The notes beneath the pieces are model-generated. The model made no database searches and had not been told where the DNA came from. It saw nothing but the letters and a program-made list of their open reading frames with translations. A stretch of 64,000 nt of DNA, taken from Cyclobacterium sp. (lineage in GTDB: Bacteria > Bacteroidota > Bacteroidia > Cytophagales > Cyclobacteriaceae). The DNA lies in the NCBI RefSeq assembly GCF_014762705.1, contig NZ_JABURL010000095.1, positions 1 to 64,000 on the forward strand, read 5' to 3'. Made by a program: the position numbers and the translations under genes. Position 1 is the first letter of the stretch. Every line of letters begins with the position of its first letter. Shown piece by piece: positions 7,030 to 15,340 of this stretch.

Positions 7030-8136
7030 TTATAGGTCATCGAAGGGGGATTTGATTCTCCTGATACTGTTGTCGGTTACGTGTGTATAGATTTCGGTCG
7101 TCCTACTACTCTTGTGACCTAGGATCTCTTGGATATACCGAAGATCGGTGCCATTTTCCAGCAGGTGAGTAGCATAACTATGTCGAAGCCAATGTAAGGT
7201 AACTGGTTTTTTAATCCCAATTTTTGCTATGGCAGACTTTAATACCTTTTGTAAGCTTCCCTCACTGTACCTGGAGCCTGACTTTTCTCCTTCAAACAAA
7301 TAAACCGTTGGTTGTTCAAATTTGTAATACTCCCTCAACAAATCTACGGTTTTTAACGATAATGGTACAACCCGGTCTTTTTTACCCTTGGACTGTCTAA
7401 CGATGAGTAAGCCTCTGTTGGAATCCACATCAGTGAATTTTAAATTCAATAATTCACTTCTCCGTAGTCCACAGGCATAAATCAGCGACAGCATGGTCCG
7501 GTGTTTCAGGTTTTTGTGAGCATTCAAAATCCTTTTTACTTCTTCCTTAGCCAATACATTTGGTAACAATTTAGGTTTCTTTGGCCTGTATATAATTTCA
7601 GGGTTTAGTTTCTTATGTTGCCTGATGCTGAAATACAGTTTGACAGCATTGATAAACTGACTTTGATAACTGGCAGAAAAACCCCTCCGGATAATGTAGT
7701 GGGTATTGAAATAGGCGAGATCTTCATTCTCTATTTCACTTAGCTCCTTGTTGTCTAAAAAACTAAAAAATAAAATCAATGCTCCTGAATAGGTTTTAAT
7801 GGTGCTTTCTGCATAGCGCTTATTCCTCATCCATTCTATAAAAGATTGCATTTCCTTTTCTGTTTTAACATCCAGTTTGATGGTATTAGGAAATTCCTTC
7901 GCGATGTCGATTTTTTTAAGTTGGGAATAATCCAGCCAGACTTTCCCCCGGAAAAATTGAATCAACTCGTCCAATTGGTCCTCCCGGTAGGGTACCCACC
8001 AGGCCTTGTGCTTTCTGGACCACTGACATTCCGGGTAGGTTTTTACCAGCTCCTTTAAAGCAAAATCATAGGGAAACTCCAGGCAGATGACCGGTAATCC
8101 CTCAAAAACAGCGTTTTTTAACACGATGGTTTTCAT
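7030..8136 (-). CDS. Tyrosine recombinase/integrase with N-terminal extension
   Basis: This 368-residue site-specific recombinase has an extra N-terminal domain (residues 1-75, including CQWSRKHKAWWVPY) followed by a SAM-like core-binding domain (about 90-180) and the catalytic domain (190-355). Visible catalytic residues are Arg225 in GLRRSEL, His315 and Arg318 in HWLRHS, His341 in LGHKSS and Tyr350 in EIYTHV. The tail, THVTDNSIRRIKSPFDDL, resembles the THVL...GVRSPLD end of integron integrases, but the IntI-specific insertion between the Lys region and HxxR is absent. It reads toward the cassette-like genes, which share its strand. It probably moves the adjacent units through the nearby palindromes; an unrelated chromosomal integrase is the alternative. 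Confidence 0.85.
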   Translation of the reverse strand: MKTIVLKNAVFEGLPVICLEFPYDFALKELVKTYPECQWSRKHKAWWVPYREDQLDELIQFFRGKVWLDYSQLKKIDIAKEFPNTIKLDVKTEKEMQSFIEWMRNKRYAESTIKTYSGALILFFSFLDNKELSEIENEDLAYFNTHYIIRRGFSASYQSQFINAVKLYFSIRQHKKLNPEIIYRPKKPKLLPNVLAKEEVKRILNAHKNLKHRTMLSLIYACGLRRSELLNLKFTDVDSNRGLLIVRQSKGKKDRVVPLSLKTVDLLREYYKFEQPTVYLFEGEKSGSRYSEGSLQKVLKSAIAKIGIKKPVTLHWLRHSYATHLLENGTDLRYIQEILGHKSSRTTEIYTHVTDNSIRRIKSPFDDL

Positions 8137-8523
8137 TTGTTTAAAAAATTTAAAAACAATTTAATGGAATATTTTTAACTAAAAAATAAAAATCAGCTAA
8201 AATCCAACCAAGCAATATCTGGCAGGATATGCCCACGTTCAACAAATCCCTAGACGGTTTTACGAGCAGGGGCACTCTGACCTGACACAGCCTCCTTCCC
8301 AGGCACTATTCGAAACATGACCTTGCCAAATCATGTCCCTTAGGAGAAAGGCTGCCTGCCTACAAAGAGCATTATCTGATCATTTTTTATCCGGAACATA
8401 GGTTTTTTCTCCGGGGCTTTCATAAAATTCAGATTTTTATCAGAATCTTATTGTAACTTACTAGTGCTTTAATAGATCGGTTTTGGATATGTGTATGATT
8501 AAATTTCTATCCCTGGCCTGAAA
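8137..8523. other. Gene-free stretch at island boundary
   Basis: About 390 bp separate the divergent recombinase and agmatine-deiminase-type genes. The first 70 bp are very AT-rich and would hold the recombinase promoter; the middle is GC-richer without a recognisable gene. I see no open frame, terminator hairpin or RNA motif. The change from AT-rich island to typical chromosomal composition occurs here. Confidence 0.5.
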
Positions 8524-9777
8524 ATGAAAATCACGGCCGGATTGACAGCGACGCAAGGTTTGCGTACCTGTCTGCTTGTATTGCTTTCCTCTCTATTTTT
8601 CCATGCCTGTCAGCAGGATCCTGACGCAAAATTTGCAGCCGCCCCGGTGGCGGAATTTGACTCACAGGAGAGCACCTTCATCTGCTGGACACCCAAATTC
8701 CAGGAGATATCCCTGAAACTTATTCAGGAGATCTCCAAAGATGATCAGGTCACGGTATTTTACAACCAACGCAATCACCTCCCTGAAAACCTGCAAAACT
8801 TATTTGGCCAAAGGAAAATTAATTTGAAAAATGTCAGCCTGGAGCCTTTTAAAATGGAAAATGACAATATCTGGATCAGGGATTATGGACCCATAATCCT
8901 GCAGGATGAAGAAGGTCGTCAGGAGATGGTTACTTTTCATTATCCCCATGAAGAAAACCTGGAATACAATCTATTCAGCGAGCAGTATGCCACAAAAATG
9001 AAGATCCCTTTTATGAAAAGTAGCTTGTTCAGCGCCGGCGGTGGTAGGGAGATCAATGGCAGGGGAACCATCATTTTAATCGAAGGACATGAAAAATACA
9101 TCAATCCCGGGCTTAGCCTGGAAGAAATCGAAGAGGAATACAAACAACGGCTGAATCAAAAAAACGTCATCTGGCTAAAAAGGGGTATTCCGCAGGACGA
9201 TTTGTTTGACCATGGACCCGTGATCGACAATATTTATGGCAATGGTGTTCATTGGCATGTGGATGAATTCTGCCGGTTTGCCGATGCCCAAACTATCCTG
9301 CTGGCTCAGGTAGACCCGGCAGACCTATCCCTGGATCCATTCTACCGGGTGGTGCATGAGAGATTGGAAGAAAGCTATCAAATCCTCAAGGATGCCAGGG
9401 ATCAGGATGGAAAGCCTTTTAAGATCATCAGGGTACCGCAGGCACCGATTATTTTTGATCAGGGACAATACAAGGGGCAGCCAATTTATTATACACCTGT
9501 TACCAGCTATTTGAACTTTGTATTAACCAATAACTTAGTGGTGATACCTGCCTATCACGGTCCGGGTGATCCTGATTATATCCGGCAAAAAGATGATCAG
9601 GCCAGAAAAGCTTTTCAGGAAGTTTTTAAAAGCAGAAGAGTGGTGATGATCCATGCTACCGAACTTAATTACAGTGGTGGTGGGCTGCACTGTATCACCA
9701 TGCATCAACCCAAAGTCAAAAAAAGACCCAAATTCAGGCTTAAAATTTATAATGGTCTCAGAAGATTTATGGGTTAA
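8524..9777 (+). CDS. Agmatine deiminase / peptidyl-arginine deiminase family lipoprotein
   Basis: This 417-residue protein begins with a lipoprotein signal (LLSSLFFHAC), so unlike cytoplasmic AguA it should be envelope-attached. The PAD_porph/agmatine deiminase fold is shown by NDNIWIRDYGPIIL, SAGGGREINGRG, WHVDEFCRFAD and the C-terminal nucleophile segment GGGLHCITMHQP with its Cys near residue 395. Family members convert agmatine or guanidino groups to carbamoyl derivatives plus ammonia. The exported location and an unrelated neighbourhood make the exact substrate unclear; arginine-derived polyamine metabolism is likely. It is a single gene, convergent with the lipoprotein gene downstream. 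Confidence 0.85.
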   Translation: MKITAGLTATQGLRTCLLVLLSSLFFHACQQDPDAKFAAAPVAEFDSQESTFICWTPKFQEISLKLIQEISKDDQVTVFYNQRNHLPENLQNLFGQRKINLKNVSLEPFKMENDNIWIRDYGPIILQDEEGRQEMVTFHYPHEENLEYNLFSEQYATKMKIPFMKSSLFSAGGGREINGRGTIILIEGHEKYINPGLSLEEIEEEYKQRLNQKNVIWLKRGIPQDDLFDHGPVIDNIYGNGVHWHVDEFCRFADAQTILLAQVDPADLSLDPFYRVVHERLEESYQILKDARDQDGKPFKIIRVPQAPIIFDQGQYKGQPIYYTPVTSYLNFVLTNNLVVIPAYHGPGDPDYIRQKDDQARKAFQEVFKSRRVVMIHATELNYSGGGLHCITMHQPKVKKRPKFRLKIYNGLRRFMG

Positions 9778-10057
9778 ACCGGTATTTTGAAGTACACAGC
9801 ATCATCCAAATTGTTTCTTTTGTGACATGCTTGTACATCGTCCTTCCTAAAAAGCAAGGGTATGTTTGATTCTTCCTTTATGGGCGACGTCCACCTGAGC
9901 ACCGATCAAAGCATGCACAAGCATTTTTTTATTTTCAGTGGCCTGAGAAGGTCAATACATTGATTGCAGCTCTTCAATGGCTCATTTTCGTTTATTCCTA
10001 CATCTTGGGCATTGCCAATAATCAGTTTCTTGTTTTCTGGTGCACGGCTTCAAATGC

Positions 10058-10768
10058 TCATTTACCTAAAAAGGCCTCCAGTTGCAGACCAATCTCTTCT
10101 ATGGTGCCAAGCACTGCCTGGTTCTTAATTCTGTTTCTTGCTTCATTTTCGTTTAAATCAGCATCTGTTTTTTTGTCCTGAAAGTCTTTAGTGACTATCG
10201 TTGTAAATGGAATCAAACCTGTCCTTACATCCAAAATCACCAACTGGGTGGTTGCAAATGCCTTGATGTCAGTTTTGGAGAAAAGTTTGTACTGGGAATA
10301 AATATCACTGTTGATGGAGTAAATCACCACAATATCAGATTGGGTCCTGACGGCCGATCCCCTGATACTGGTAAAAGAGGGTGCACTGGAGATCAACAGG
10401 TCCGGGATGCTGAATGTCTTTTTTACGCGACTGGAATTTTTGAATTTTTCAGAAAAGAGATCCAGGTATTGCTGCTGGGATTTCAAATATTCCTCGTCGG
10501 ACCAGTAATACCTTTGCAGGCTTTGTGAAGGCGCTATCCTGACAAAGGCCACGCTCAAATCCTCCGGCAGGCTGTAGGTCCCATCTAAAATCCTTTGGAT
10601 ATTCTCTTCCGAAATCGTAGCGCTTTTGTCTTCGAATAGCGATTGGGTAATCGGCGGGTCATTGTCAATAAAATTGATTGACCCCGGATAGGTATTGGTT
10701 TTGGTGGCTGTGCAGGAAGCAAAGGCCAGGGCAACAGCAACCCATAGCAAGGATTTTTTCATGTTCAT
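10058..10768 (-). CDS. Lipoprotein of unknown function
   Basis: The 236-residue product has a clear lipoprotein signal (VAVALAFASC). The rest is soluble with alternating strand and helix, including SVAFVRIAPSQSLQRYYWSDEE and IKAFATTQLVILDVRTGLIPF; the last resembles envelope lipoproteins that report on a stored string parameter, but I do not recognise the family. A second in-frame Met at 10762 would give the same mature protein. It is in tandem with, and 24 bp downstream of, the beta-trefoil-like gene and may share its transcript. Confidence 0.6.
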   Translation of the reverse strand: MNMKKSLLWVAVALAFASCTATKTNTYPGSINFIDNDPPITQSLFEDKSATISEENIQRILDGTYSLPEDLSVAFVRIAPSQSLQRYYWSDEEYLKSQQQYLDLFSEKFKNSSRVKKTFSIPDLLISSAPSFTSIRGSAVRTQSDIVVIYSINSDIYSQYKLFSKTDIKAFATTQLVILDVRTGLIPFTTIVTKDFQDKKTDADLNENEARNRIKNQAVLGTIEEIGLQLEAFLGK

Positions 10769-10792
10769 GGTTTAGAAGACAATTGTAAAGCT

Positions 10793-11284
10793 TTAAATGT
10801 AAGCGTGAAAGGCAACATGATTGTATTCAAAACCGTGAGGCATGTCGCCATCCCTGTTAAAAGTCCAGTTCTCTGCTCCGGCCGGAGCCGGCATTCCCCC
10901 GCCATTGGTAGCCGTAATGTACCTGCCGTCCTTACTCTTCAAGCAGATTACATTTCTTTCTAAAAAATGGATACTGATATGGGTTTCACCCGGGTCTTCA
11001 ACTAAAGTCACCTCTTCTGTCAGGTTGCCTACACGACCGATCTCTCCTGGTCGGGAATTGCTGCTTACTCCCACATAAAAGTTGCCTGCCGTTTTCAGCG
11101 CAAAGGATCCGGTCTGGTCCACAATTTCCAATTTAAATTTCTGGTTTTCCTCAGGCCCGGCGCTTCCTTTAGGTTGAAGCGGAAAGGTTTGTTGTTGAGC
11201 AGTTCCAGCATCCGCGGTAGCGAGTTTCCATTGAAATCTTTTGTTAAAAATGAGTCTGGCATCCGCATTTTGTGGTGAATTCAT
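10793..11284 (-). CDS. Small beta-trefoil/fascin-like protein
   Basis: A 163-residue protein without signal peptide. Two segments, FALKTAGNFYVGVSSNSRPG and VICLKSKDGRYITATNGGG, follow the fascin-like pattern in which a strand xLKxxxGxYVxA repeats, so a beta-trefoil fold is plausible. Such folds often bind carbohydrate or protein partners; no catalytic residues are evident. It stands upstream of the lipoprotein gene by 24 bp. The function is unknown. Confidence 0.55.
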   Translation of the reverse strand: MNSPQNADARLIFNKRFQWKLATADAGTAQQQTFPLQPKGSAGPEENQKFKLEIVDQTGSFALKTAGNFYVGVSSNSRPGEIGRVGNLTEEVTLVEDPGETHISIHFLERNVICLKSKDGRYITATNGGGMPAPAGAENWTFNRDGDMPHGFEYNHVAFHAYI

Positions 11285-11483
11285 GACAATTGGTTTTAAA
11301 GATAGATTGTAGGGAAAAAAACATATTCTAATCTAACCAATTCACCTGAATTAAAAAAATATTTTGAATAGGACGGAAAAACCAAATTGAATTTTTCGAA
11401 AAATTCAAATCCCCTGCCTCCAATTTCCTGTTTCGGCATACAGCCCTTTTCTTTCCAGCCCAACCGATTCCAGGGAATTTGAC

Positions 11484-11975
11484 CTATTCCTTAGGCTCCA
11501 CTACCTCCAGGGTATAATTCAATTCCGAAGCAATTGCTTTTTCTTCCCTATCCAGCAAATGCAGTTTGCCTTCCTTGTCCTGCCGGAAGCTTTTTATAGC
11601 ATTGCTGCTGTCATCCAGCAGGCGGATGGCCATAGCGCCTGGTTCACCTTCCAGGCCATATACTACTTCATATAGTCCCGAACTGACAAATTCCCGGTCA
11701 CCTTCTTCAGTGCCCAAATAAGTTTCGGTCAGTTCATAGGACCTTTCCCTTTTTTCCGGGCTGTTTTCCAGTTTGAGTTGCGTGCGAATTCCTTCACAGT
11801 CCGCACAAGGGAGTAAGCCTTCGTAATACATCCAGGTGGAAGCACTGCTTTCCAATACAATTTCTTCCCTGCTGTCTGCCTCCTCCATGTCTTCTTCGCT
11901 GTACCGGCTCTCCTCTGTAGGCGCATCGCAAGAAAAGACCAAAAGGACCAGGATAATGGGTATGCCGTATTTCAT
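11484..11975 (-). CDS. NlpE-type copper-resistance-like lipoprotein
   Basis: This 163-residue lipoprotein has a signal ending VLLVFSC, an acidic linker (EESRYSEEDMEEADSREE) and an NlpE N-terminal domain recognised from YYEGLLPCADCEGIRTQLKL and the later TYLGTEEG segment. CADC is the CxxC of the family. In E. coli NlpE senses outer-membrane and copper stress through Cpx; Bacteroidota homologues lack Cpx and their partner is unknown. It is encoded downstream of tdh with a 143 bp gap containing a hairpin at 12081-12101, so it probably has its own promoter. Confidence 0.7.
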   Translation of the reverse strand: MKYGIPIILVLLVFSCDAPTEESRYSEEDMEEADSREEIVLESSASTWMYYEGLLPCADCEGIRTQLKLENSPEKRERSYELTETYLGTEEGDREFVSSGLYEVVYGLEGEPGAMAIRLLDDSSNAIKSFRQDKEGKLHLLDREEKAIASELNYTLEVVEPKE

Positions 11976-12080
11976 CTGTTTATAATTTGTTTTTTAGTTG
12001 CCATCTGCCCGCCCGGAAGACCCCAGTCGGACAGGGAATCTCGCAATGATAATCATCCCAATTGGAGAGGTTCTTGTCAT

Positions 12081-12101
12081 GCCTGTCTGCCTCAGGCAGG
12101 C
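12081..12101. terminator. Hairpin between tdh and the NlpE-type gene
   Basis: GCCTGTCTG and CAGGCAGGC form a nine-pair stem (one G-U) with a CCT loop. It lies 18 bp past the tdh stop on that strand. There is no T-run, so it may be a dispersed palindrome or a Rho-assisted terminator. Confidence 0.4.
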
Positions 12102-12118
12102 TCGATTTCATAATCGGT

Positions 12119-13072
12119 TTATTTATTTTCCAGTAATTTAGGCAATTCCTCCAGCATATTTTCAATCATGGCCGGTAAGTCGTAATCCGGCTTCCAATGC
12201 CAATCCTCTCTGGCCTGCCGGTCGTTGATGCTTTGGGGCCATCCTGCCGCTATTTCCTGCCGGTAATCCGGTGCATAACTAATGCTGAAACCGGGTACAT
12301 GCTGCAGTATACCCTGGTATAATTCTTCAGGGGTAAAACTCAGTGCAGCCAGATTGTAACTAGACCGAACACCCAGGTTTTCCTTCGGAGCCTGCATCAG
12401 GGCCAGTGTGGCTTTGATGGCATCCGGCATGTACATCATGGGCAGTCGGGTGTCCTTTTCCAGGTAGGAACAAAAAGATTTGCCTGCCAGTGCCTGGTGA
12501 AAGATATCCACCGCATAATCAGTGGTGCCCCCTCCTGGAGGAGACTTGTATCCGATCAATCCCGGGTACCTCAGGCTCCGCACATCCACACCAAAATGCT
12601 TGTAGTAATACTCACACCAGCGTTCTCCCGCCAGCTTGGAAATGCCATAAACGGTGTTGGGTTCTTTTACGGCATACTGAGAAGTATTTGTCTTTGGGCT
12701 GCGGGGCCCAAAGACAGCAATGGAAGAAGGCCAGAATATTTTGTCCAGCTTAAATTCCCTGCCCAATTCCAACAGTAGCAGCAAACTGTCCATGTTCAAT
12801 TTCCAGGCAAAAAGGGGTTTTTGCTCAGCTGTGGCAGAAAGAGTGGCAGCCAGATGGTATACCTGGGTGATTTTTTCTTTTTTGAGAAACTGCCTGACCT
12901 GCTCCCTGTTCAATACATCCAGTACCGCAAAGCTGCAGTAGGGAAATTTGTCGGCTGCTTCCGGGTTGATATCGGTTGCCAATACAGCATCCGGGCCATA
13001 CACTTCACAAAGTTTCTGGGTCAATTCTGTGCCCAACTGACCGGCGGCACCGGTTACCAATAGTTTATCCAT
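12119..13072 (-). CDS. tdh: L-threonine 3-dehydrogenase, short-chain (SDR) type
   Basis: This 317-residue enzyme oxidises L-threonine to 2-amino-3-ketobutyrate with NAD. It belongs to the extended SDR family, not the zinc-dependent type: TGAAGQLGTELTQKL at residues 7-21 is the Gly-rich NAD motif, and YGISKLAGERWCEYY holds the catalytic Tyr-x-x-x-Lys. RYPGLIGYKSPPGGGTTDYA and LPMMYMPDAIKATLALM are characteristic of short-chain threonine dehydrogenases known from Flavobacterium. It is divergent from kbl (132 bp between starts), whose product cleaves the unstable ketobutyrate, so the two form a threonine-to-glycine plus acetyl-CoA pathway under shared control. Confidence 0.92.
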   Translation of the reverse strand: MDKLLVTGAAGQLGTELTQKLCEVYGPDAVLATDINPEAADKFPYCSFAVLDVLNREQVRQFLKKEKITQVYHLAATLSATAEQKPLFAWKLNMDSLLLLLELGREFKLDKIFWPSSIAVFGPRSPKTNTSQYAVKEPNTVYGISKLAGERWCEYYYKHFGVDVRSLRYPGLIGYKSPPGGGTTDYAVDIFHQALAGKSFCSYLEKDTRLPMMYMPDAIKATLALMQAPKENLGVRSSYNLAALSFTPEELYQGILQHVPGFSISYAPDYRQEIAAGWPQSINDRQAREDWHWKPDYDLPAMIENMLEELPKLLENK

Positions 13073-13204
13073 GCGGGTTTATTTTGATCTGCGCTATTTT
13101 GAGGCCCAATTTCAGAATTTTATGACAATACTGTGTCATTTTTCTTTAAAAATTGTAAATTCATCGCTCAGAACCTCCATCATTAAAACAAAACCTAAAA
13201 ATCC

Positions 13205-14401
13205 ATGTTTGGCAGCATTCAGGCACAATTGCAGGAAGAAATCAAAAACCTTAAAGCCGCAGGGCTTTACAAAACAGAACGCATCATCCATTCCCCTCAG
13301 GATGCAGAAATCCTGTTGAAAGATGGTAAGCCTGTTCTGAATTTTTGTGCCAACAATTACCTGGGCCTATCCAGCCATCCCAAAGTTATCGATGCGGCCA
13401 AAGCTGCTATAGACAGCCATGGTTTCGGCCTTTCCTCGGTCAGGTTTATTTGTGGCACGCAGGACATACACAAAATACTGGAAGAGAAGATTTCTGCATT
13501 TTTAGGCACGGAGGATACCATTTTATATGCCGCTGCGTTTGATGCCAACGGTGGGGTGTTCGAACCGATTCTCGGACCCGAAGATGCCATTATTTCTGAT
13601 GCGCTAAACCATGCCTCCATCATTGACGGGGTCAGGCTTTGCAAAGCCATGCGTTTCCGGTACCGCCACAACGATATGCAAGACCTGGAAGCTCAGCTCA
13701 GGGCTGCAGATGAAAAAGGCGCCCGGCATAAACTGATCGTGACGGACGGGGTCTTCTCCATGGACGGCACCATCGCTCAACTGGATAATATAGTGGAATT
13801 GGGCGAAAAATACCAGGCCCTGGTGATGTCGGATGAATGCCATTCCACGGGATTTATGGGTAAAACCGGAAGGGGGGTACACGAACTAAAGGGCGTAATG
13901 GGCAAGATGGATATCATTACAGGTACACTTGGAAAGGCCCTGGGAGGAGCCTCCGGTGGCTTTACATCAGGAAGAAGGGAAATTGTGGAGCTCCTGCGCC
14001 AAAAATCCCGGCCTTACCTGTTTTCCAATACGCTGGCACCAGCCATAACAGGCGCATCCATAGCCGTGTTTGATTTGCTCTCAGAGACAACGGAACTCCG
14101 GGACCGGCTGGAAGAAAACACGCGTTTTTTCAGGGAAGGAATCCGGGAGGCTGGCTTTGATATCAAGGAAGGTACCCACCCGATTGTGCCCATCATGCTT
14201 TATGAGGCTCCGCTGGCACAGCAGATGGCTGAGAAATTACTGGAAAAAGGCATTTACGTCATTGGTTTTTATTATCCGGTGGTCCCGAAAGGGGAGGCGA
14301 GGATCCGGGTGCAACTCTCTGCAGCCCACGAAAAAGAACACCTGCAAAAAGCCATTGCCGCCTTTACTGAAGTGGGAAAGGAACTGGGGGTGATCGGTTG
14401 A
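13205..14401 (+). CDS. kbl: 2-amino-3-ketobutyrate CoA ligase (glycine C-acetyltransferase)
   Basis: This 398-residue cytosolic enzyme cleaves 2-amino-3-ketobutyrate with CoA into glycine and acetyl-CoA. It is a fold type I PLP enzyme of the alpha-oxoamine synthase family: [14 protein letters not shown] at about residues 45-58, [42 protein letters not shown] (the Asp that contacts the PLP ring) and [14 protein letters not shown] with the Schiff-base lysine. Length and the short N terminus are typical of kbl, not of 8-amino-7-oxononanoate synthase, and the divergent tdh neighbour supports this. A strong hairpin follows at 14416-14450. Confidence 0.95.
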   Translation: MFGSIQAQLQEEIKNLKAAGLYKTERIIHSPQDAEILLKDGKPVLNFCANNYLGLSSHPKVIDAAKAAIDSHGFGLSSVRFICGTQDIHKILEEKISAFLGTEDTILYAAAFDANGGVFEPILGPEDAIISDALNHASIIDGVRLCKAMRFRYRHNDMQDLEAQLRAADEKGARHKLIVTDGVFSMDGTIAQLDNIVELGEKYQALVMSDECHSTGFMGKTGRGVHELKGVMGKMDIITGTLGKALGGASGGFTSGRREIVELLRQKSRPYLFSNTLAPAITGASIAVFDLLSETTELRDRLEENTRFFREGIREAGFDIKEGTHPIVPIMLYEAPLAQQMAEKLLEKGIYVIGFYYPVVPKGEARIRVQLSAAHEKEHLQKAIAAFTEVGKELGVIG

Positions 14402-14415
14402 TCGCTGTACCGTCA

Positions 14416-14450
14416 AAACTTTTCCAAAGTTCTAAACTTTGGAAAAGTTT
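14416..14450. terminator. Bidirectional terminator between kbl and cdaA
   Basis: AAACTTTTCCAAAG (14416-14429) and CTTTGGAAAAGTTT (14437-14450) are perfectly complementary over 14 bp with a TTCTAAA loop. It sits 15 bp past kbl and 23 bp past the end of the converging cdaA gene and can serve both. Similar palindromes recur in related genomes, so it may also be a dispersed repeat. Confidence 0.7.
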
Positions 14451-14473
14451 GGTTTAGTTTAGTTAAGTAAGCC

Positions 14474-15340
14474 CTACACCTCGGTAGGTTTTTTGAAATC
14501 CTGAGGTTTTCCTGATCGGCTGACCGGCTCAAATTTATCGTCAATCTCTTCTCCCGTCAGGTAGTTATTGATGATTTCCCTTACTTCCTGAAACGATAGG
14601 TTATGCAGTATTTTGCCATTTTTGGCCAGGGAAACCTGTCCGGTTTCTTCTGAAACAATCAATACCAATGAATCAGTGGCCTCAGACATCCCTATAGCTG
14701 CCCGGTGTCTCAGCCCGAATTGGGCAGGAACTTCGCGCTCGGTGACCGGAAGGATACACCTGGCGGCTTTAACCCGCCCATTAAAAATGATTACCCCGCC
14801 ATCGTGTAGTGGGGAGTATTTGTTGAATATAGAAACCAAAAGTCTTTTGGAGACCAGGGCGTCTATCAGGTCTCCGCTTTCGGCATAAAACTTCAATTCA
14901 GAGTTTCGGGAAAGTACGATCAGGGCACCTGTACTACTACCTGACAGCGTTTTGGAGGCTTCGATGATTGGGGTGACATTGAAAGCCAAACTTTCTCTTT
15001 TTCTCCAGAATAACAATTCCTGCCAGAGATTTTCATTGGAAAATATGGAAGATTTCCCCACAATGAGGAGGAATTTTCTGATTTCCTGCTGGAAAAGGAT
15101 GATGGCTGCCAATACACCTACTCCCATAAACTGTCCCAGGATGATGGTCAGCAGCTCCATCTGGGCGGCACTCACTACCAGGTAAATCAGGTAAATGGAA
15201 AGAAACCCTAAAAATATCTTTATGGCCACACTCCCGCGCATGAGTTTGTAAACCTGATAGATCAAAATACTAACCAGAGCAATGTCTATCAGGTTGACCA
15301 GGGAAACGTCCAAAAAGCCTATTTTAAAGAGTAATTTCAA
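14474..15340 (-). CDS. cdaA: Diadenylate cyclase CdaA (c-di-AMP synthase)
   Basis: This 288-residue membrane enzyme makes cyclic di-AMP from two ATP. Three transmembrane segments occupy residues about 10-90; the DAC (DisA_N) domain follows. Its nucleotide-binding motifs are HDGGVIIF (D180-G-G, where most homologues have DGA) and FGLRHRAAIG (RHR at 211-213). Its start overlaps the folP stop by four bases (ATGA), so the two are translationally coupled. c-di-AMP controls potassium and osmotic balance and wall integrity in other bacteria; its role in Bacteroidota is less known. The gly-for-ala change is conservative. Confidence 0.93.
   Translation of the reverse strand: MKLLFKIGFLDVSLVNLIDIALVSILIYQVYKLMRGSVAIKIFLGFLSIYLIYLVVSAAQMELLTIILGQFMGVGVLAAIILFQQEIRKFLLIVGKSSIFSNENLWQELLFWRKRESLAFNVTPIIEASKTLSGSSTGALIVLSRNSELKFYAESGDLIDALVSKRLLVSIFNKYSPLHDGGVIIFNGRVKAARCILPVTEREVPAQFGLRHRAAIGMSEATDSLVLIVSEETGQVSLAKNGKILHNLSFQEVREIINNYLTGEEIDDKFEPVSRSGKPQDFKKPTEV

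Noticed and set aside
7030-8136. Calling the recombinase a canonical IntI integron integrase
   Set aside because: The IntI-specific insertion between the catalytic domain parts is not present and the N-terminal extension is atypical; only the tail is similar.
9778-10057. Possible gene remnant between convergent genes
   Set aside because: Short open pieces (such as one reading HALIGAQVDVAHKG on the minus strand) have no family match and are interrupted, so no gene was called.
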